Positions 33,646 to 42,060 are shown, numbered from the stretch's first letter. The stretch: 64,000 nt of DNA from JAWVFN01 sp963696625 (GCA_963696625.1 CAVOKZ010000001.1:9051-73050), one strand, 5' to 3'. A program made the numbers and translations. Notes: a model not told the origin generated them from the sequence alone.

Positions 33646-34568
33646 CCGGGCCACCCGGCCTTGCGCAGCCGCCGGCGCCACAGCGGCGCGGCGGCGACGC
33701 CGAGCTCGCGCGCGAGGCGGCCACGGCGCTCGCCGACGAGCGGCTGGTTGCGGGTCAGCGCCGCGGCCGCGAGGCCGGCGGCGGCCTTGAACGCCCTCGG
33801 CACCCCGCTGGGAGGCGAGCGCCGGCCGGAGACGACCGAGGAGACGCCGCGCCAGCGCTCGCGCCGCGCGAGCTCGCGCAGGGTGAGGCGCTCGGGGTCG
33901 ATCAGGTGCTCGACCCTGACGTCGCCCGCGTAGAGGACTCGCTTGCCGGCGGCCTCGAGCCGCCGCTCGGCGTCGGATTCGTCGCCGAACATCGGCACGC
34001 CGGGCCAGGGGCCGCGCGCGGGATCAAAGCCGCCGGCGCGGCGCAGCGGCCCGGCGCGGAAGCTGACGTTCGCACCCCAGACGTCCTCGCCCTCGGACGG
34101 CGCCAGCTCGACCAACCCGGGGCCGAGGTCGAGCAGCGAGAACGAGACCCAGATCCGGCTGCTGATCCAGGCCGGCGGCTCGGCGAGCCAGCGCGGCACG
34201 ATCGCGCCGCCGATGCAGGCGACGCTGTGGTCGGCCTCGGCCCAGCGCTCCGCCAGCCGCGCGAGCCAGTCGGGCTGCGGGATCGCATCGTCGTCGATGA
34301 AGGCGACTACGTCGTTCTCGCCCGCCTGGGCGACGGCGCGGTTGCGGGCGACCGAGAGCCCGGGCCCGGCGTGGACGACTCCGACTCCGAGCTCGGCGCC
34401 GAGCCGCTCGTGCGCCTCGCGCTGCTGCGCTTCGAGGCCGCTGGTGACGAGCAGGGCCGCGGCCGCGTCGCTCGCCTTCGCCTGCGCGGCGATCGCGCTC
34501 AGCGGCGTCCGCACCTGCTCGGCGTCGCGGGCGGTACAGATCGTCGCCAGCAGGGCCGGGGCGGTCAT
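33642..34568 (-). CDS. Family 2 glycosyltransferase
   Basis: 308 aa. Has GPGLSVARNRAVAQAGENDVVAFIDDDAIPQPDWL (nucleotide and metal site), a WGANVSFRAGPLRRAGGFDP acceptor segment and FGDESDAERRLEAAG. The C-terminus is basic. The ATG (34568) is 8 nt from the edge of repeat B copy 1, which thus forms its leader; no Shine-Dalgarno is visible. Coupled (GTGA) to the GT4 gene downstream. Confidence 0.85.
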   Translation of the reverse strand: MTAPALLATICTARDAEQVRTPLSAIAAQAKASDAAAALLVTSGLEAQQREAHERLGAELGVGVVHAGPGLSVARNRAVAQAGENDVVAFIDDDAIPQPDWLARLAERWAEADHSVACIGGAIVPRWLAEPPAWISSRIWVSFSLLDLGPGLVELAPSEGEDVWGANVSFRAGPLRRAGGFDPARGPWPGVPMFGDESDAERRLEAAGKRVLYAGDVRVEHLIDPERLTLRELARRERWRGVSSVVSGRRSPPSGVPRAFKAAAGLAAAALTRNQPLVGERRGRLARELGVAAAPLWRRRLRKAGWPG

Positions 34569-34576
34569 GACGGGCT

Positions 34577-34743
34577 AGATGAGCGAACGCGTGGCCGCGT
34601 GCGTCTGGTGGCGTTCGTGGTCGAGCAGATCGAGGGCGCAGGGCGCAGCCTTTGCCGGCGGCAAAGGCAAGTCCGAGGACGAAGAGCTGCAAGGCGCCAT
34701 CGACGTCATCCAGGCGTGCGGGGCCGCGGGTTCACCCATCAAG
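34577..34743 (-). repeat. Repeat B, copy 1 (leader of a GT2 gene)
   Basis: 167 bp, aligning without gaps to 38267-38433 at about 86% identity (23 differences by my count). The core 34617-34686 differs at only 2 of 70 positions; the flanks differ at 21 of 97. At the core lies a perfect inverted repeat, GCCTTTGCC (34648-34656) and GGCAAAGGC (34660-34668), with a GGC loop. Short open frames cross it on both strands, but substitutions change amino acids freely in each, so it does not look protein-coding. On the minus strand it immediately precedes the GT2 start codon. Confidence 0.7.
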
Positions 34744-34757
34744 GTTAAGTTCCAGGC

Positions 34758-35609
34758 GTGACCGACGAAGAGCTGCTCGACGCGCTGCCCCCCGATTCGG
34801 GCTACCGCCGCCGCCGCGACCGCCTCGCGGGGCGGGTGGCCGACGCCGCCCTCACCCTGCGCCAACTCGCGATGGGAGTCGGCCGCGAGATCGATCGCGC
34901 CGCCGGGGAGATGCCGCGCCGCAACATCCTCGCGCTCGGCGTCTACGGCGAGGCCGAGCCGATCGCCGCCGCCGTCTCCCGCCTGCGCGACACCCGCCAC
35001 GACCTGCGGATCTCGCTCGGGGCCCTGAGCGCCGCGGGCTCCGGGCTCGAGGCGATCACCGCCGCGACCGCGATGGAAGGCGGCAAGTTCGCCAACCTCA
35101 ACCGCCTCGCCGAGTCCGCCGGCCCACTCGCCGCCGACTGGATCCTGCTGATCGACGACGACGTCGCGCTGCCGAAGAAGTTCCTCGATCGCTTGGTCTG
35201 CGTCGCCGAGGTCCTGGGTCTCGAGCTCGCGCAGCCGGCGCTGAGCCGCGCCAGCCACGGCGCCTGGCAGGTCAACCGCCGTCGGCCGGCGATGGCGCAC
35301 CGGACCAACTTCGTCGAGATCGGCCCGATCGTGCTGCTCTCGCGGCGAGCGTGGAAGGCGCTGACTCCGTTTCCGGAAGCCGGCATGGGCTGGGGCCTCT
35401 GCCTGCACTGGGCGGCGGTCGCCCGGCGCGAGGGCTGGAAGGTCGGCGTCGTCGACGCCGTGCCGATCCGCAACGAATCGCGCCCGCCGGCCGCCGGCTA
35501 CGACCGCCGCGAGGCCAAGCGCGCCGCGGCCGAGCTGCTCGCCTCGAGCGAGCACATCTCGCGCGAGGAGGCCGAGCTCGTGCTCGCCAGCCACCCGGGC
35601 CTGCCGTGA
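34758..35609 (+). CDS. Glycosyltransferase, GT2-like
   Basis: 283 aa. A helical N-terminus (60 residues) precedes RNILALGVYGEAEPIAAAVSRL; the metal site is DWILLIDDDVALPKKFLDRL, and the acceptor side has FPEAGMGWGLCLHWAAVARREGWKVG. These are GT-A features, though the N-terminal nucleotide motif is weak. GTG 34758 lies 14 nt beyond repeat B copy 1. The stop overlaps the next GT start as GTGA. Donor and acceptor unknown. Confidence 0.72.
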   Translation: MTDEELLDALPPDSGYRRRRDRLAGRVADAALTLRQLAMGVGREIDRAAGEMPRRNILALGVYGEAEPIAAAVSRLRDTRHDLRISLGALSAAGSGLEAITAATAMEGGKFANLNRLAESAGPLAADWILLIDDDVALPKKFLDRLVCVAEVLGLELAQPALSRASHGAWQVNRRRPAMAHRTNFVEIGPIVLLSRRAWKALTPFPEAGMGWGLCLHWAAVARREGWKVGVVDAVPIRNESRPPAAGYDRREAKRAAAELLASSEHISREEAELVLASHPGLP

Positions 35610-36427
35610 GCGGCGCGCTGCCGGCAGCGTCGGTGATCGTCCCGACGCGCGAGCGCCCCGAGCTGCTCGCGCGCTGCCTCGCGGCGATCGAAGCGCTCGA
35701 CTATCCCAAGGAGCTGGTCGAGGTCGTCGTCGTCGAGGACACCCAGGGCAAGGGCCCGGCGGCGGCGCGCAACCTCGGCATCGCCCGCTCCTCCGGCGAG
35801 CTCCTCGCCTTCACCGACGACGACTGCGTGCCCGCCCCGAAGTGGCTCGAGCTGCTCGCGCGCACGGTCGGCGACCGCGAGCGGCTCGCCGGCGGCCAGA
35901 CGGTCAACGCGCTGACATCGAACCCCTACTCGGCGGCGAGCCAGGCGATCACCGACGCGGTCTACGACCACTACAACGCCGAGCCGGCACACGCCGCGTT
36001 TCTCGCCTCCAACAACCTCGCCGGCCCGCGGATCGCCTTCGAGCGGCTCGGCGGGTTCGACGAGCGCTTCAGCCTCGCAGCCGGCGAGGACCGCGACCTC
36101 TGCAGCCGCTGGCTCGAGCAGGGCGGCGAGCTGGTCTACGTCCCCGGCGCGATCGCCGGCCACACTCATGACCTCGGCCTCGGCGGCTTCTGGCGCCAGC
36201 ACTACGGCTACGGACGCGGCACCTACCTCCAGCGCAAGCTCCGCGCGGAGCGCGGCGGCGACTTCGAGCTCGCCCCCGCGGCGACCTCGGGAATCCTCTC
36301 CTCCGCGGCCCGCTCCGCCATCACCGACCGCCGCCCCTCCCGCCTGGCCCTTCTCGCCGTCTGGCAGCTAGCCAACCTGGCCGGCTTCGCCCGCCAGTCC
36401 CTGGCCCGAAGCAGCCGCCAAATCTAG
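35606..36427 (+). CDS. Family 2 glycosyltransferase
   Basis: 273 aa. SVIVPTRERPELLARCL, VVVEDTQGKGPAAARNLGIARSSGELLAFTDDDCVPAPKWL (metal site TDDDC) and FDERFSLAAGEDRDLCSRWLEQGGELVYVPGAIAGH (catalytic ED motif) are all typical GT2. The C-terminus has a hydrophobic LALLAVWQLANLAGF helix. GTG 35606 is coupled to the previous gene. It converges on the RAYT gene, with the palindrome at 36446-36472 between the two. Confidence 0.87.
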   Translation: MSGALPAASVIVPTRERPELLARCLAAIEALDYPKELVEVVVVEDTQGKGPAAARNLGIARSSGELLAFTDDDCVPAPKWLELLARTVGDRERLAGGQTVNALTSNPYSAASQAITDAVYDHYNAEPAHAAFLASNNLAGPRIAFERLGGFDERFSLAAGEDRDLCSRWLEQGGELVYVPGAIAGHTHDLGLGGFWRQHYGYGRGTYLQRKLRAERGGDFELAPAATSGILSSAARSAITDRRPSRLALLAVWQLANLAGFARQSLARSSRQI

Positions 36428-36445
36428 CCAAATCTAAGCCGCACT

Positions 36446-36472
36446 CACTAAAGGGGTCAGACCCCTTTAGTG
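36446..36472. repeat. Long palindrome at the RAYT 3' end (REP-like/bidirectional terminator)
   Basis: CACTAAAGGGGT (36446-36457) pairs perfectly with ACCCCTTTAGTG (36461-36472) around a CAG loop. Pairing can extend outward through ATCTAAGC on the left and GCTTAGAT on the right, making an imperfect hairpin of about 30-nt arms. The RAYT stop codon (36469-36467) lies inside the right arm, and the GT2 stop is 18 nt to the left. Palindromes of this AAAGGGGTC type are, from memory, common beside RAYT genes. It can also terminate both convergent genes. Confidence 0.65.
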
Positions 36473-37045
36473 GTGGTCGCTTAGATCTGGCGGGTCGTAG
36501 GCGGTGGGGGTCTGAATCAGGGTCTTGTATTGCTCGCGGGCCGTTTCGTCGGAGTGTCCGAAATGTGACAGGAGGCGGTCGGTGGCCAGCCACGGCGGGG
36601 CCGGAGCGCCCGTGATCGCGGTGTGGCTGCTCCACGGCCAGGCCTCGGGCGTCTTGCAGAGGCCTGCCGAGACGGGGTTGTGTGCGATGTACGCGGTGGC
36701 GGCGCTGAGCTGCCTGTCCGACGTCACTCGGACGGCCCCGTAGCGGCCCTGGAAGAGATGGCCGTTTCGGTCGTGCCGCGCATTGAACACCTGTGCGTAG
36801 ACGCCGTGGAGTTGCTGCATGCCGAGGCTCAGGTTGGCGTCCGGGGTCTGGATCAGCAGATGCAGGTGGTTGGTCATCAGGCAGTACGCGAGGCAATCCC
36901 ACCTTCGCCGCACGACCACTCGGCCGAGGAACCTCAGATACAGCCGGCGGTCGAGATCGTCGCGGTAGATATCCGCTTTGTCATTGCCACGCGCGAAGAC
37001 GTGGTAGATGCCGTCTTCGAGGTTCTCCCTGGGCGGGCGGGGCAC
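36467..37045 (-). CDS. rayT: REP-associated tyrosine transposase (RAYT, Y1 HUH family)
   Basis: 192 aa. RAYTs are IS200-related HUH nucleases that bind and cut REP palindromes; most are single-copy and domesticated. Family marks: IYHVFARGNDKADIY at the start, the HUH pair in CLMTNHLHLLIQTPD, GHLFQGRYGAVRV, and the catalytic Tyr in ATAYIAHNPVSAG, then WPWSSHTA. All key residues are intact, and there is no tnpB partner. GTG 37045 is 5 nt after the GT4 stop, so it may be read from that gene's transcript. Candidate substrates in the window are the palindromes at 36446, 49625 and repeats A and B. Confidence 0.9.
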   Translation of the reverse strand: MPRPPRENLEDGIYHVFARGNDKADIYRDDLDRRLYLRFLGRVVVRRRWDCLAYCLMTNHLHLLIQTPDANLSLGMQQLHGVYAQVFNARHDRNGHLFQGRYGAVRVTSDRQLSAATAYIAHNPVSAGLCKTPEAWPWSSHTAITGAPAPPWLATDRLLSHFGHSDETAREQYKTLIQTPTAYDPPDLSDHH

Positions 37046-37050
37046 ACCCG

Positions 37051-38265
37051 TTAGACGTGCGCAGCGGGATCAACTCGCCCCTCGAGCAACGACATCAAGG
37101 CCGCGCCCTGGCGGTTGAGGTCGTGGAGCCGCTCGACCTTTGCCTGGCCGGCGAGGCCGAGACGGAGGCGCTCGGCGGGATCGGCGGCGAGGCGCTCGAG
37201 CGCGGCGCGCAGCGCGGCCGGGTCGCCGGGCTCGCAGAGCAGCCCATCCTCACCGTCGGCGATCAGCTCTCCGACGCCGTCGATGCGGGTCGCGACGACC
37301 GGGACCGCGCAGGCCATCGCCTCGATCAGCACCGTCGGCAGGCCCTCGGCGAGGCTCGGCAGACAGAAGACGTCGGCGTCGCGATAGAGGCGCAGCGCCT
37401 CGTCCTGGCCGACGACGCCGGTGAACTCGACCCGGTCGGCGACGCCGTGCTCAATGGCAAGCCGCTCGAGCCCGACGCGCTCGGGCCCCTCGCCGGCGAT
37501 CACCAGCCGGGCCCGCTCGAGGCCGGCGCACGCCTCGATCAGGAACCGGTGGCCCTTGCGCTCGACCAGCCGGCCGAGGCAGAGCACGGTGAGCTCGTCG
37601 CCGGTGGCCCGCTCCGGGCCCGGCGAGAAGCGCTCGAGGTCGACGCCCATGCGGATCGTGTGGATCTTCTCCGGCTCGCCGGGCTCGAGCAGCGCGGCGG
37701 CCTTTGCAGCGGCGTCGTCGGAGACGGCGACGACCAGCTCGGCCGCGGCGAGCTTCTCGCCGAGGCGGTTGGTCGCGGCCTCGGCGAACTCGTCGGGCCC
37801 GTGGACGGAGATGCTCCAGCGCCACTCCGGCTCGAAGCGGGTCGCGAGCAGCGCCGAGTCGCTGGCGGTGTCGGCGAAGTGGGCGTGCAGGCGGGTCAGC
37901 CCGAGCCGCCGGCAGTGGCGGCGGACGACGATCGCCTCGGCGAAGTAGAAGAGCTGCCAGAGGCGGCCGCGGACGCCGCGCCCGAGGCCGAGCGCATAGC
38001 CGAGCGTGCGCAGGTAGCGGACCGGATGCGAGGCGAACGCCGGCACGTGAGCACCGAGCAGCTTCAACGGCCCGGCGGGGAGCACGCGGTAGGTCGTGCG
38101 GGCCGCCTCGCGGTCGGCCTCGGTCAGCAGCTCCTCGCGGTGGGGCGAGCGGATGGTGATCGTCTCGAGCTCGGCGCCGGCGCGGCGCAGCGCGCCGACC
38201 TCGCGCAGCAGAAAGGCGTGCGATGCGGCCGGGTAGCGCCCGACGAGGTATGCGATCCGGATCAC
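37051..38265 (-). CDS. Family 4 glycosyltransferase
   Basis: 404 aa GT-B enzyme. N-terminus IAYLVGRYPAASHAFLLREVGAL; donor half VLCLGRLVERKGHRFLIEA and FCLPSLAEGLPTVLIEAMACAVPVVAT with the E-x7-E motif. The LHAHFADTASDSALLA segment is common in colanic-acid-type WcaL/AmsK-like enzymes. GTG 38265 is 1 nt from repeat B copy 2, with no Shine-Dalgarno. The RAYT gene follows 5 nt after its stop. Confidence 0.88.
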   Translation of the reverse strand: MIRIAYLVGRYPAASHAFLLREVGALRRAGAELETITIRSPHREELLTEADREAARTTYRVLPAGPLKLLGAHVPAFASHPVRYLRTLGYALGLGRGVRGRLWQLFYFAEAIVVRRHCRRLGLTRLHAHFADTASDSALLATRFEPEWRWSISVHGPDEFAEAATNRLGEKLAAAELVVAVSDDAAAKAAALLEPGEPEKIHTIRMGVDLERFSPGPERATGDELTVLCLGRLVERKGHRFLIEACAGLERARLVIAGEGPERVGLERLAIEHGVADRVEFTGVVGQDEALRLYRDADVFCLPSLAEGLPTVLIEAMACAVPVVATRIDGVGELIADGEDGLLCEPGDPAALRAALERLAADPAERLRLGLAGQAKVERLHDLNRQGAALMSLLEGRVDPAAHV

Positions 38266-38266
38266 C

Positions 38267-38433
38267 AGATGAGCGAAGTCATGGCCGCGTGCCCCTGGGG
38301 GCGTCCGTGGTCGAGCAGATCGAGGACGCAGGGCGCAGCCTTTGCCGGCGGCAAAGGCAAGCCCGAGGACGAAGAGATGCGAAGCGCCACGGGCGTCATC
38401 CAGGGGTGCGGGGCCATGGCTTCACTGATCTAA
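38267..38433 (-). repeat. Repeat B, copy 2 (leader of a GT4 gene)
   Basis: Ungapped partner of 34577-34743 at a constant offset of 3690 bases. The 9-bp stem, loop and stem of the core are identical (38338-38358). On the minus strand it ends 1 nt before the GTG of the GT4 gene, and its far end overlaps the last codons of wecB (stop at 38424-38422). So both copies are leaders of glycosyltransferase genes, with the palindrome about 75-80 nt from the start codon. Confidence 0.7.
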
Positions 38434-39504
38434 GAAGTCGAGAACGGCGCGGGCGGCGCGTGGCCCCGACTTGCCGTCCCAGAGCGGGATCTGCGGGGGC
38501 GAGTCGGGCGTCGAAGCAGCGAGCGTCTCGGCGATCGCCGACTCCAGCGCGTCGGGATCGACGCCGACCAGCCGGTTCGTCCCCTGCTCGACGGTGATCG
38601 GCCTCTCGGTCGAGTCGCGGTAGGTGAGGCAGGGCACGCCGAGAACCGAGGTCTCCTCCTGGACGCCGCCCGAGTCGGTGATCACCAGCCGCGCCTCGGC
38701 TTCGAGCGCGATGAACTCCGCGTAGTCCATCGGCTCGAGCAGGCGGATCCCTTCGGGCACGGCCAGGCCGGCGGCCTCGATCCGCGCCGTCGTCCGCGGG
38801 TGGGCGGGGAAGACGACGGGCATCTCGACCGCGAGCGCGCCGAGGATCTCGATCACCGGCCGCAGCTGCTCGGGGTCGTCGACGAGCGCCGGCCGGTGCA
38901 GCGTGATCAGGGCGTAGTCGACGTCCTCGAGGCCCTTCCCAACGACCACCGCCTCGCGGTCGACACCCCCGAGGATGCGCAGCAATGAGTCGATCATCGT
39001 GTTCCCGACGAGCTTCGCACCGCCGGCGATGCCCTCCGCCGCGAGGTTCTCGACCGCGTCCTCTGACGTGCACAGCAGGACGTCGGCGACGCGGTCGGTG
39101 ACGACGCGGTTGATCTCCTCGGGCATGCGCCGGTCGCGCGAGCGCAGGCCGGACTCGACGTGGACCACGGGAACGTGGAGCTTCGCCGCCGCCAGCGCCG
39201 CCGCCATGGTCGAATTGACGTCGCCGGCGACGAGCACGGCGACGGCGGGATTCTCGGAGAGGTCGTTCTCGACGCCGACGAGCACATCGGCGGTCTGCTG
39301 GGCATGGGTTCCCGAGCCGACCCCGAGATTGGCGTCGGGCTGCTTCATCCCGAGACGCTCGATGAAACCGTCTGAGAGCGCCTTGTCGTAGTGCTGGCCG
39401 GTGTGCAACAGCCGCACCTCGGCCTCGCCCTCGAGCGCATCGAGCACGGGCGCCATCTTCACGAAGTTGGGCCGCGCACCGACCACCGCCAAGAGACCGC
39501 TCAT
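38422..39504 (-). CDS. wecB: UDP-N-acetylglucosamine 2-epimerase (non-hydrolysing)
   Basis: 360 aa. Interconverts UDP-GlcNAc and UDP-ManNAc in the cytoplasm. GARPNFVKMAPVL, HTGQHYD, the DVNSTMAA helix, HRPALVDDPEQL and TDSGGVQEETSVLGVPCLTYRDSTERP are the standard family motifs. It supplies the donor expected for the WecG/TagA-type enzyme at 29859; no WecC dehydrogenase is seen, so ManNAc rather than the uronic acid may be used. ATG 39504 follows TAGGTT by 7 nt. Repeat A copy 2 lies just upstream. Confidence 0.94.
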   Translation of the reverse strand: MSGLLAVVGARPNFVKMAPVLDALEGEAEVRLLHTGQHYDKALSDGFIERLGMKQPDANLGVGSGTHAQQTADVLVGVENDLSENPAVAVLVAGDVNSTMAAALAAAKLHVPVVHVESGLRSRDRRMPEEINRVVTDRVADVLLCTSEDAVENLAAEGIAGGAKLVGNTMIDSLLRILGGVDREAVVVGKGLEDVDYALITLHRPALVDDPEQLRPVIEILGALAVEMPVVFPAHPRTTARIEAAGLAVPEGIRLLEPMDYAEFIALEAEARLVITDSGGVQEETSVLGVPCLTYRDSTERPITVEQGTNRLVGVDPDALESAIAETLAASTPDSPPQIPLWDGKSGPRAARAVLDFLDQ

Positions 39505-39528
39505 TCCGAGGAACCTAGCGGACGATAC

Positions 39529-39591
39529 GGGCCATTCATGGAGAGCCCGGGACCGCCGCCCCCGGACGCGAAGCGGAGGCGGCGGCGGTTG
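39529..39591 (+). repeat. Repeat A, copy 2 (hairpin with conserved loop)
   Basis: About 63 bp, near-identical to 3109-3170: one extra C, two changes near the left end and one in the loop. The 9-bp stem (39552-39560 with 39581-39589) is unchanged. As in copy 1, it sits 3' of one minus-strand gene (the sugar transferase, 24 nt from its stop) and upstream of the promoter of the next (wecB). Confidence 0.7.
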
Positions 39592-39615
39592 ATGGCGAAG
39601 CCGGATCGCCGCCCG

Positions 39616-41163
39616 TTAGTACGCGCCGCGGCGGCGCAATACGGCGGGGATCGTCCTAAGCAAGATCGAGAGGTCGAGGAACGGCGACCAGCGCTCGATG
39701 TAGAGGAAGTCGAGCTTGACGAGGTCGTCGAAGCCGAGATCGGACCGTCCCGAGACCTGCCAGAGGCCGGTCATCCCGGGCAGCACCAGGTAACGCCGCC
39801 GGTGCCAGTCCTCGAGCTTGTTGAAGTCGCGGACCGGCAGCGGCCTGGGCCCGACCAGGCTCATCTCGCCGCGCAGGACGTTGAACAGCTGCGGCAGCTC
39901 GTCGATCGAGAAGCGGCGCAGCACGCGGCCGACCGGCGTCACGCGGGGGTCGTCGCGGAGCTTGAAGATCGCGCCGCTCTTCTCGTTGTGGGGCTCGAGG
40001 CTCGCCTGCTCCTGCTCGGCGCCGAGGTGCATCGTGCGGAACTTGAAGCAGTTGAAGGGCCGCTCGTGCATCCCGGGGCGCACGCCGCGGTGGAGCACCG
40101 GCCCGCGGCTCGTGATCTTGACCAACACGGCCGTGATCAGCAGCAGGGGCGAGAGGAGGATGGTCAACAGCGCGGCGGCGGCGAGGTCGAGACTCCGCTT
40201 GCCGAGGTAGTCGAGCCCCTCGAACACCGGCGGGCGCAGCTCGAACAGCGGCACGCCCTCCCCGGGGACGAACTCGGCGCGTTGGGCGAGGACCTCCATC
40301 GTCGTCGGCGCGATCCGCACCGTGACCCCGGCGTCGTGGCAATAGTCGATCAGCTCGACGGCCTTGTCCTGGGGGAAATCCGGGTCGGCGATGATCACCT
40401 CGTCGACCGCGTGCTCGCGGAAGCGCTTCGGCAGGTCCTCGAGCGTGCCGAGGCTGCGCAGCCCGTTCTCGGGCCGCGGCTGGGGCGAGACGAAACCGAC
40501 CGGCTCCCAGGGCGAGCGCGGGCTCGCCTGCAGCGCCTTCGCCACACGCTCGATCTGATTGCCGGTGCCGACCAGCACCGCGCGACGGCGATAGCCGACC
40601 GAGCGCAGCACCGGCAGCGTCAGCCACTCGAACGCGAGCCGGAAGCCGACGATGTAGATCGCGGCGAAGGCGAGTGAGCCGTAGAAGATGTAGTAGCTGG
40701 TGAACTCGTCGCCGGAGACGAGGGCGAAGATCAGGCAGATGATCGTCGCCTGGAACAGGGCGCCGAGGATCTTCGAAGAGCCCGGGCGCGACTCGCGGCG
40801 GCCGTAGAGCCCGCGGCCGGCGAAGAGGAGGATCACCACCGTGCAGGCGAGGGGCGCGAAATCCGCCGTCGTGCGGGCGATCTCATTGGACGAGAACTCG
40901 CCGCGGACCAGGGCCTTGAAGGCGAGCCCGGAGAACATGCCCAGGTAGACGCCGGATATGTCGAGGACGAGCAGCGTGAACAGACGCGCCGCGCGCCGGT
41001 AGATGTCGCGGTTGAGCAGAGTCCTCAGCAGGTAGGGCCGCGAGGCGCGGATGTCGCGCAGCGGTGGGTCCTCGGCCGCGCGGAGACTCCCCCTCTGAGG
41101 CGGGGCGTCGGTGGGCGCGTCCTGCGCCACTTTCGCTGTAGGCAATGCATCTGGCACTGGCAC
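39616..41163 (-). CDS. Polyprenyl-phosphate sugar-1-phosphate transferase (initiating enzyme)
   Basis: About 515 aa. An N-terminal membrane region of four to five helices, a Rossmann-like middle (AVLVGTGNQIERVAKAL), then the catalytic bacterial sugar transferase domain: KRSLDLAAAALLTILLSPLLL, FKFRTMHLGAEQE, RRFSIDELPQLFNVLRGEMSLVGPRPLP and PGMTGLWQVSGRS. It starts polysaccharide chains by placing a hexose-1-phosphate on undecaprenyl phosphate. The start is uncertain: the frame is open to 41286, overlapping the methyltransferase, and I chose GTG 41163 as the first start clear of it. Repeat A copy 2 follows the stop. Confidence 0.9.
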   Translation of the reverse strand: MPVPDALPTAKVAQDAPTDAPPQRGSLRAAEDPPLRDIRASRPYLLRTLLNRDIYRRAARLFTLLVLDISGVYLGMFSGLAFKALVRGEFSSNEIARTTADFAPLACTVVILLFAGRGLYGRRESRPGSSKILGALFQATIICLIFALVSGDEFTSYYIFYGSLAFAAIYIVGFRLAFEWLTLPVLRSVGYRRRAVLVGTGNQIERVAKALQASPRSPWEPVGFVSPQPRPENGLRSLGTLEDLPKRFREHAVDEVIIADPDFPQDKAVELIDYCHDAGVTVRIAPTTMEVLAQRAEFVPGEGVPLFELRPPVFEGLDYLGKRSLDLAAAALLTILLSPLLLITAVLVKITSRGPVLHRGVRPGMHERPFNCFKFRTMHLGAEQEQASLEPHNEKSGAIFKLRDDPRVTPVGRVLRRFSIDELPQLFNVLRGEMSLVGPRPLPVRDFNKLEDWHRRRYLVLPGMTGLWQVSGRSDLGFDDLVKLDFLYIERWSPFLDLSILLRTIPAVLRRRGAY

Positions 41164-41242
41164 TGGACTCGTCTCTACCCGGCCGGGCTCCCCACCCAAC
41201 GTACCGGCTACGGGGGCAGAACGCGCCTCCGCGCGGAATCGC

Positions 41243-41902
41243 TTAGGCGGATACGCGGGAAACCTTACGCGCCGGGCCGACGGCAATCAATGATTTGGTC
41301 AAACCGCCGAGACGCTCACGCACGATCACTGCGTCGGGGAATAGGCGCCTGAGCTCGCCCGCGTCGAGCAGGCGGATGTCGGCGAACTCGTCCTTCGAGG
41401 CTCCGAGGCGCCAGAGCCGCCTGCGGGCGCCCTTTGGGAGGAACTGAAACCCCGGCAGCAGCACGTGGGGCTCAACCGGGAACCAGCGGTTGGGGGTCTG
41501 GACCAGATAGCGCCCGGCGACGCGGCCGATCTCGCCGGCGAAGCGCTCGCGGTCGCCCGGGTCGAGGTGCTCGATCACCGAGTTCGAATAGGCGATGTCG
41601 AAGCTGCCGTCGTCGAACGGCAGCGCGCGCGCGTCGGCCTCGACGAAGCTGCGGGGGCCCGACGCGTAGCCGGGCCTGTTGACTTCGTCGACCCCGGTGA
41701 TCGGCGCCTCGGGCTCGAGCGCCGCGAGGCCGGTACCGGCCGGGCCGCAGCCGACGTCGACGATCGACTCGCCGGGCTTCGGGTCGAGCATGCGCCAGAG
41801 CAGCGCGTGGCGGCGGCGGCGCGCCCGGGCTGCGATCGGGTCCGCGACCCGGGTCAGCGGATTGCGGCGCGCCTCGGCATAAACACTCTGCTCATCGGCC
41901 AC
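41243..41902 (-). CDS. Class I SAM-dependent methyltransferase
   Basis: 219 aa. SIVDVGCGPAGTGLAAL is motif I, then GVDEVNRPGY, FDIAYSNSVIEHLDPGDRERFA and a YLVQTPNRWFPVEPH segment, as in Methyltransf_11 enzymes of glycan loci. GTG 41902. It probably shares a transcript with the sugar transferase downstream. Substrate unknown. Confidence 0.82.
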   Translation of the reverse strand: MADEQSVYAEARRNPLTRVADPIAARARRRRHALLWRMLDPKPGESIVDVGCGPAGTGLAALEPEAPITGVDEVNRPGYASGPRSFVEADARALPFDDGSFDIAYSNSVIEHLDPGDRERFAGEIGRVAGRYLVQTPNRWFPVEPHVLLPGFQFLPKGARRRLWRLGASKDEFADIRLLDAGELRRLFPDAVIVRERLGGLTKSLIAVGPARKVSRVSA

Positions 41903-41982
41903 GGCGGCGAGTGTGCCAGGGTTGACCGCACAAACGAGCGAAGGCGATCGGGATGGCGAAGAGCGGTGGTTTGCGGTCGTTC

Positions 41983-42060
41983 AACCTCGTAGCCCTCGAG
42001 CTTCAGCGCCCGCTCTAACGCGCGGCGGAACTGGGGCTCGTCGTCGTCGACAAGGACGAG
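41983..42060 (-). pseudogene. N-terminal fragment of a response-regulator receiver domain
   Basis: Directly after the uxs stop, in the same frame, the minus strand encodes about 26 residues, LVLVDDDEPQFRRALERALK followed by LEGYEV. This is the first beta strand, acidic pocket and first helix of a CheY-like receiver. There is no start codon of its own, and the phospho-acceptor Asp and the rest of the domain are missing; the frame then runs into unrelated sequence. It is the remnant of a deleted regulator in the 158-nt gap. Confidence 0.5.

Noticed and set aside
34579..34745. A duplicated small protein gene encoded by repeat B
   Set aside because: Substitutions are as frequent at codon positions 1 and 2 as at 3 in every frame; conservation centres on the palindrome instead.
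36467..37045. A complete IS200/IS605 element
   Set aside because: No tnpB and no classical left and right ends; RAYT features fit better.
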